Positions 60,854 through 64,000 of a stretch of 64,000 nt of DNA are shown piece by piece. Source of the DNA: Bacteroidota bacterium (GTDB taxonomy: Bacteria > Bacteroidota > Bacteroidia > Chitinophagales > Chitinophagaceae). Both the position numbers and the translations under genes were made by a program. The stretch lies in NCBI GenBank assembly GCA_947453145.1, contig CANGFA010000001.1, forward strand, positions 1 to 64,000, given 5' to 3'. Under the pieces are notes generated by a model. It did not search any database, had not been told where the DNA came from, and worked only from the letters and a program-made list of their open reading frames with translations. Numbering within the stretch: the stretch's first letter is position 1; every line of letters begins with the position of its first letter.

Positions 60854-61741
60854 TTAATGATGTCCATAATTTTTTTCACCCGATTCAATACGAATAGCAA
60901 GTCTGTTTTGCTTGGGTGGTAAGGGACAGGTTGCAAAGGCTGTAAATGCACAAGGAGGATTATAGGCATTGTTAAAATCTATTGAGGTATTCCCGTCCTT
61001 ATCAGGCTTAGGAATATCTATAAACCTACCCGCACCATATGTGGTTTTACCCGAAGTTTGATCGGCAAATACAATAAAAAGGGTTGGGCCATTTTCATCA
61101 ATTACATCAAGAGAAAAACTTTTGCCCTCTATTTCAAAAACAAGTTTCCCGGCATTTTTGGAAGAGACGGTTTGACCTAGCACATTGGTGATCATTAAAA
61201 AATTATTGGCAGGTTGTACTAGTTTAGCTTGAATATGCCATTTAGATTGTATAGGGAACCGCTCAATGTCTTTAAAATTTATAAGTGTTTTTGCTTTTAA
61301 ATTTCTAAAACGAATACCCACTTTATCCTCTCTTTTTATTACCACCCATGAAAATTGTTTCCAATCCATGACTGTTTCCTTCCCGTTATTGTCAAATACT
61401 TTATAAGATTGTCCAGCAACTGCCTTAACCTGGTCTAAAGTGATTACATCGGTTTTACCATTTTCCCAAATCACGGAATCGCCTTGGTATATAAAATTTC
61501 CAAGCAATGCCGGAAAGTCCTTATTATCATAATGGCAGTCCGCTTTAGCATCACTTCCAAAACTATTTTCTCCCTTTTTCAACCAAAACAACCCTTCTAA
61601 ATTTAACCAGCCATCCGGCTTTTTTAAATAATCGATTCTCATTTGATGCCAATCATTCACAGACTTAATATACGCCTTGTCCTGCGCTTGAACTTGCTGA
61701 AAAAGTACAATGATTAAAAGAGTAAAAAATAATTTTTTCAT
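60854..61741 (-). CDS. DUF1684 exported protein
   Basis: An exported protein of the DUF1684 family. ATG 61741 (MKKLFFTLLIIV) gives a signal peptide ending 'QVQAQ'; the track start 20 codons earlier is not plausible. Family features are 'WLNLEGLFWLKKGENSFGSD', 'VGIRFRNLKAKTLINFKDIERFPIQSKWHI' and the closing 'DFNNAYNPPCAFTAFATCPLPPKQNRLAIRIESGEK'. The fold is beta-rich and the function is not known. It is divergent from the VOC gene, with a small palindrome between them. Confidence 0.9.
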   Translation of the reverse strand: MKKLFFTLLIIVLFQQVQAQDKAYIKSVNDWHQMRIDYLKKPDGWLNLEGLFWLKKGENSFGSDAKADCHYDNKDFPALLGNFIYQGDSVIWENGKTDVITLDQVKAVAGQSYKVFDNNGKETVMDWKQFSWVVIKREDKVGIRFRNLKAKTLINFKDIERFPIQSKWHIQAKLVQPANNFLMITNVLGQTVSSKNAGKLVFEIEGKSFSLDVIDENGPTLFIVFADQTSGKTTYGAGRFIDIPKPDKDGNTSIDFNNAYNPPCAFTAFATCPLPPKQNRLAIRIESGEKNYGHH

Positions 61742-61827
61742 ACTTGGCAATTTAGGATAAAAGGAAGTTATAAATATAAAACAATTTTTATTGTCTACCA
61801 AATTAGTAGATTTTATATTTTAAACTA

Positions 61828-61846
61828 CTTACTTATACTAAGTAAG
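61828..61846. promoter_or_regulatory. Candidate operator palindrome (CTTACTTA-N3-TAAGTAAG)
   Basis: A perfect 8-bp dyad with a 3-nt centre lies between the divergent DUF1684 (ATG 61741) and VOC (ATG 61892) genes, 45 bases before the latter. Size and position suit a dimeric repressor. No candidate regulator is adjacent. Confidence 0.4.
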
Positions 61847-61891
61847 GTTCAGGATCTATTTTGTATCTTAGGAGCACCATTTAAATTACAA

Positions 61892-62341
61892 ATGAAATAT
61901 ACAATCATAACCTTTTTATTAGGTATTGGATTTTTTGCACAAGCACAAAATAAAAATACAAAAACACATATTAATCACACAGCCATTTTTGTAATGGATA
62001 TAGCAAAGTCTGGCGATTTTTATACTCATTTACTTGGATTAGATACCGTGCCTGAACCTTTTCATGACGGAAAACATATATGGTATAAAACAGCTGAGCA
62101 TACCATGTTGCATGTGATACAAGGAGCGTTACAAAAAAAGGAATACTATAAAAATCAGCATACCTGTTTTACAGTTCCTAATTTTAATGCCTTTATAGAA
62201 AAATTAAACGTATTAAATTGGTCTTATGAGGATGTTGCCGGCAATAAAAATAAAATTACCACAAGGGTAGATGGGGTTCATCAAATTTGGTTACAAGACC
62301 CAGATGGATATTGGTTAGAAATTAACGATGACAACTATTAA
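61892..62341 (+). CDS. Exported VOC (glyoxalase-fold) protein
   Basis: A 149-residue single-domain vicinal-oxygen-chelate protein with a signal peptide to 'GFFAQAQ', unusual because most VOC proteins are cytosolic. Motifs are 'INHTAIFVMDIAKSGDFYTHLLGLDTVPEPFHDGKHIWYK', 'HTCFTVPNFNAFIEKL' and 'QIWLQDPDGYWLEINDD', with His/Glu metal ligands in the expected places. The reaction is unknown. It is followed by the esterase gene after 29 bases, probably in one operon. Confidence 0.87.
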   Translation: MKYTIITFLLGIGFFAQAQNKNTKTHINHTAIFVMDIAKSGDFYTHLLGLDTVPEPFHDGKHIWYKTAEHTMLHVIQGALQKKEYYKNQHTCFTVPNFNAFIEKLNVLNWSYEDVAGNKNKITTRVDGVHQIWLQDPDGYWLEINDDNY

Positions 62342-62370
62342 ATATAATTATAGAAAATAAAATAAGATTT

Positions 62371-63249
62371 ATGAAACAAAAAATTGCTTTATTCTTTTTT
62401 GCCATTATCACTTTTATTACTGGCTTTAGCCAAGGGAAAGTATTAAGTAAACAAGTTTTAAAAAGTAGTATTTTAAATAGAGACGTTAACTATACCGTGT
62501 ATTTACCAGACGGCTATGAAAAAAATGAACGTAATTACCCAGTAACCTATTTATTACATGGATATGGTGATAGCGATGATGGTTGGGTTCAGTTTGGAGA
62601 AATAAACCGTTTAGCAGATGCAGCAATTAAAGAAGGTAAAATTGCACCCATGATTATTGTGACTCCCGACGGTTTTAAAAGTTTTTACATGAACGCAGCT
62701 GATGGTTCTATGAATTACGAAGATTTTTTTATCAAAGAACTCATTCCACATATTGAAAAAACTTTTAAAGTTAAAACAGAAAAACGTTTTAGAGGTATTG
62801 CTGGATTATCGATGGGTGGATATGGAAGTTTATTATATGCTTTAAAATATCCAAATATGTTTGTAGCGGCGGCCCCATTAAGTGCTGCCATTTGGACCGA
62901 CAGTGATTGTGAAAACATGCAAGAAGGTATGTATAATACTTATTTTGGTGGCACTATTGGTAAAAGCTTAAAGGGAAAAGAAAGACTTACACCCAATTGG
63001 TATGCAAATAGTGTTTTTAGTATTATAGATAAAAAAACACAAGAAGAATTAGGAGCCGTAAAATATTGGATTGATTGCGGAGATGATGATTTTTTAACAG
63101 TTGGCAATGCACAATTACATATTGCACTTACTAATAAAAAAGTGGCACACGAATTTAGAATTAGGGATGGTGCACATAATTGGACCTATTGGAGAACTGG
63201 CGTAATTGATGCACTTTCTTTTATTAGTGACAACTTTAGACAAAAATAA
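62371..63249 (+). CDS. Secreted alpha/beta-hydrolase esterase (esterase D/feruloyl-esterase-like)
   Basis: A 292-residue exported serine esterase. After the signal peptide ('ITGFSQGK') come 'LNRDVNYTVYLPDGYEKNERNYPVTYLLHGYGDSDDGW', the nucleophile elbow 'GIAGLSMGGYGSLLYALKYP' with Ser about 147, and the late 'DCGDDDFL' Asp and 'DGAHNWTYWRTG' His. This is the esterase D / carbohydrate-esterase-1-like pattern, common in enzymes removing acyl or feruloyl groups from sugars. It is followed four bases later by the asparaginase-domain gene. Confidence 0.92.
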   Translation: MKQKIALFFFAIITFITGFSQGKVLSKQVLKSSILNRDVNYTVYLPDGYEKNERNYPVTYLLHGYGDSDDGWVQFGEINRLADAAIKEGKIAPMIIVTPDGFKSFYMNAADGSMNYEDFFIKELIPHIEKTFKVKTEKRFRGIAGLSMGGYGSLLYALKYPNMFVAAAPLSAAIWTDSDCENMQEGMYNTYFGGTIGKSLKGKERLTPNWYANSVFSIIDKKTQEELGAVKYWIDCGDDDFLTVGNAQLHIALTNKKVAHEFRIRDGAHNWTYWRTGVIDALSFISDNFRQK

Positions 63250-63253
63250 AGAC

Positions 63254-63745
63254 ATGGACAAGGATATTCAAGTATTTATCACCGGAGGCACTTTTGATAA
63301 GGAATATAATGAGTTAACCGGTAGTTTATATTTTAAAGAAACGCATTTATTTGAAATGTTGGACCTAGGTAGGAGTAGATTGAACTTATCCATTGAAACC
63401 CTAATGATGAAGGATAGCTTAGACTTTGTTGATGCAGATAGAGCAGCGATTGCTGCTGCTTGTAACAATACCAAAAGCAATAAAATTTTAATTACTCATG
63501 GTACCGATACCATGACCATTACTGCCGAATACTTACTTGATAAGTGTACTGAAAAAACCATTGTTTTAACAGGCGCTATGGTACCCTATAAATTTGGCAG
63601 TAGCGATGGTTTATTTAATTTAGGAAGTGCTTTGGCTTTTGTGCAAGTATTGTCACCCGGAGTTTACATTGTCATGAATGGTAAAGTTTTTGAAGCTGGT
63701 AAGGTTAAAAAAAATACAGATAAAGGAGAATTTGAAATTTATTAA
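63254..63745 (+). CDS. Short asparaginase-domain protein (N-terminal domain only)
   Basis: A 163-residue cytosolic protein covering only the N-terminal domain of type I/II asparaginases. 'VFITGGTFDKEYNE' carries the first catalytic Thr and 'NKILITHGTDTMTITAEYLLD' the second Thr-Asp pair; 'TIVLTGAMVPYKFGSSDG' follows. Full asparaginases have about 330 residues with a C-terminal domain, absent here because of a stop, not the window edge. Such short forms occur in several bacteria. The track start 16 codons earlier overlaps the esterase gene; ATG 63254 avoids that. Confidence 0.85.
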   Translation: MDKDIQVFITGGTFDKEYNELTGSLYFKETHLFEMLDLGRSRLNLSIETLMMKDSLDFVDADRAAIAAACNNTKSNKILITHGTDTMTITAEYLLDKCTEKTIVLTGAMVPYKFGSSDGLFNLGSALAFVQVLSPGVYIVMNGKVFEAGKVKKNTDKGEFEIY

Positions 63746-63763
63746 TTTAAAATAAAACACACC

Positions 63764-64000
63764 ATGAAAACGACTAAAATTATGTATTGGGTGACTACGG
63801 GTATTATTTCATTATTTGCTTTAAATGCACTTGGCATGAATTCAGAGCAAGCAGTAAAAAGTTTAGCACATTTAGGAATACCAAGATACCTTGGTTATGA
63901 AGTAAGTATTGGACAATTGATTGGCGGCATAATATTAATCATACCTGCTATTCCTGCAAGAATAAAAGAATGGGCCTATGTGGCTTATGGCATTTTATAT
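63764..64000 (+). CDS. DoxX-like membrane protein (partial, runs off window)
   Basis: An open frame from ATG 63764 to the window end (79 codons, no stop) that is absent from the ORF track. The translation begins MKTTKIMYWVTTGIISLFAL and continues with 'HLGIPRYLGYEVSIGQLIGGIILIIP', a pattern typical of small four-helix DoxX-like membrane proteins. Only the first two or three helices are visible. It follows the asparaginase-domain gene by 18 bases. Function unknown. Confidence 0.75.
   Translation, partial: MKTTKIMYWVTTGIISLFALNALGMNSEQAVKSLAHLGIPRYLGYEVSIGQLIGGIILIIPAIPARIKEWAYVAYGILY

Overview
The window reads as chromosome of a low-GC member of the Bacteroidota, most likely Chitinophagaceae or a close relative. 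The support is family content: GLPGLI, DUF5777, OMP_b-brl_3 and HmuY proteins, an SDR-type threonine dehydrogenase, DUF47/Pit, a YcbB-type L,D-transpeptidase, many lipoproteins with short 'AC/SC/GC' lipoboxes, and candidate TAnnTTTG promoter elements. The exact genus cannot be read from the sequence. No rRNA, tRNA, CRISPR array or insertion sequence was recognised. No stretch longer than about 250 bases lacks a gene; the longest gap is 53344-53587.

Layout. 1-1 kb is very AT-rich accessory DNA holding an unknown ORF, a truncated acetyltransferase-like remnant and a small coupled ORF. 1.1-7.1 kb has small exported NTF2-like/lipocalin-like lipoproteins, a phytanoyl-CoA dioxygenase relative and the tdh-kbl threonine-to-glycine operon. 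Three intergenic regions here carry the same inverted repeat, TTGTTCC-N13-GGAACAA (one copy weaker), which looks like an undescribed local regulon. 7.2-14.6 kb holds a GH95 fucosidase, a di-haem cytochrome, two L,D-transpeptidases, a VOC protein, an XRE regulator with partner, and a class II cyclic-nucleotide phosphodiesterase. 14.7-22.7 kb contains a five-gene operon (Na+/solute symporter, D-aminoacylase, DgcN-like DUF1611 protein, enolase-superfamily epimerase, APC permease) that fits uptake and catabolism of D-amino acids or murein peptides.

22.8-29.5 kb is an eight-gene electron-transfer operon: ethylbenzene-dehydrogenase-like haem protein, haem-like lipoprotein, DUF5777 barrel, cytochrome c, small Tat protein, Fe-S protein, NrfD and an Ig-like membrane protein. 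It has no molybdopterin catalytic subunit. An FNR-type palindrome lies at its 5' end. 29.6-45.7 kb holds a DUF4442 protein, an M28 peptidase, a HmuY plus TonB-receptor haem-uptake pair, a membrane-anchored putative winged-helix regulator, DUF47-Pit phosphate uptake, an M24 peptidase, a second TonB receptor, and a GLPGLI/outer-membrane barrel pair. 45.9-50.3 kb has a beta-propeller amidohydrolase and a secreted sugar-isomerase-like protein.

50.4-59.5 kb is the most unusual region. Two Ntn-hydrolase acylase paralogues flank a LuxR-type regulator with a degenerate receiver, and divergent from it a tightly coupled pair of D-Ala-D-Ala-ligase-like ATP-grasp enzymes. The second ATP-grasp enzyme is fused to a complete SET plus post-SET methyltransferase domain. 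59.5-64 kb has a nucleotide-sugar dehydrogenase, DUF1684, an exported VOC protein, an esterase, a short asparaginase-domain protein and a DoxX-like gene cut by the window edge. Rho-independent terminators, many bidirectional, separate most convergent units.
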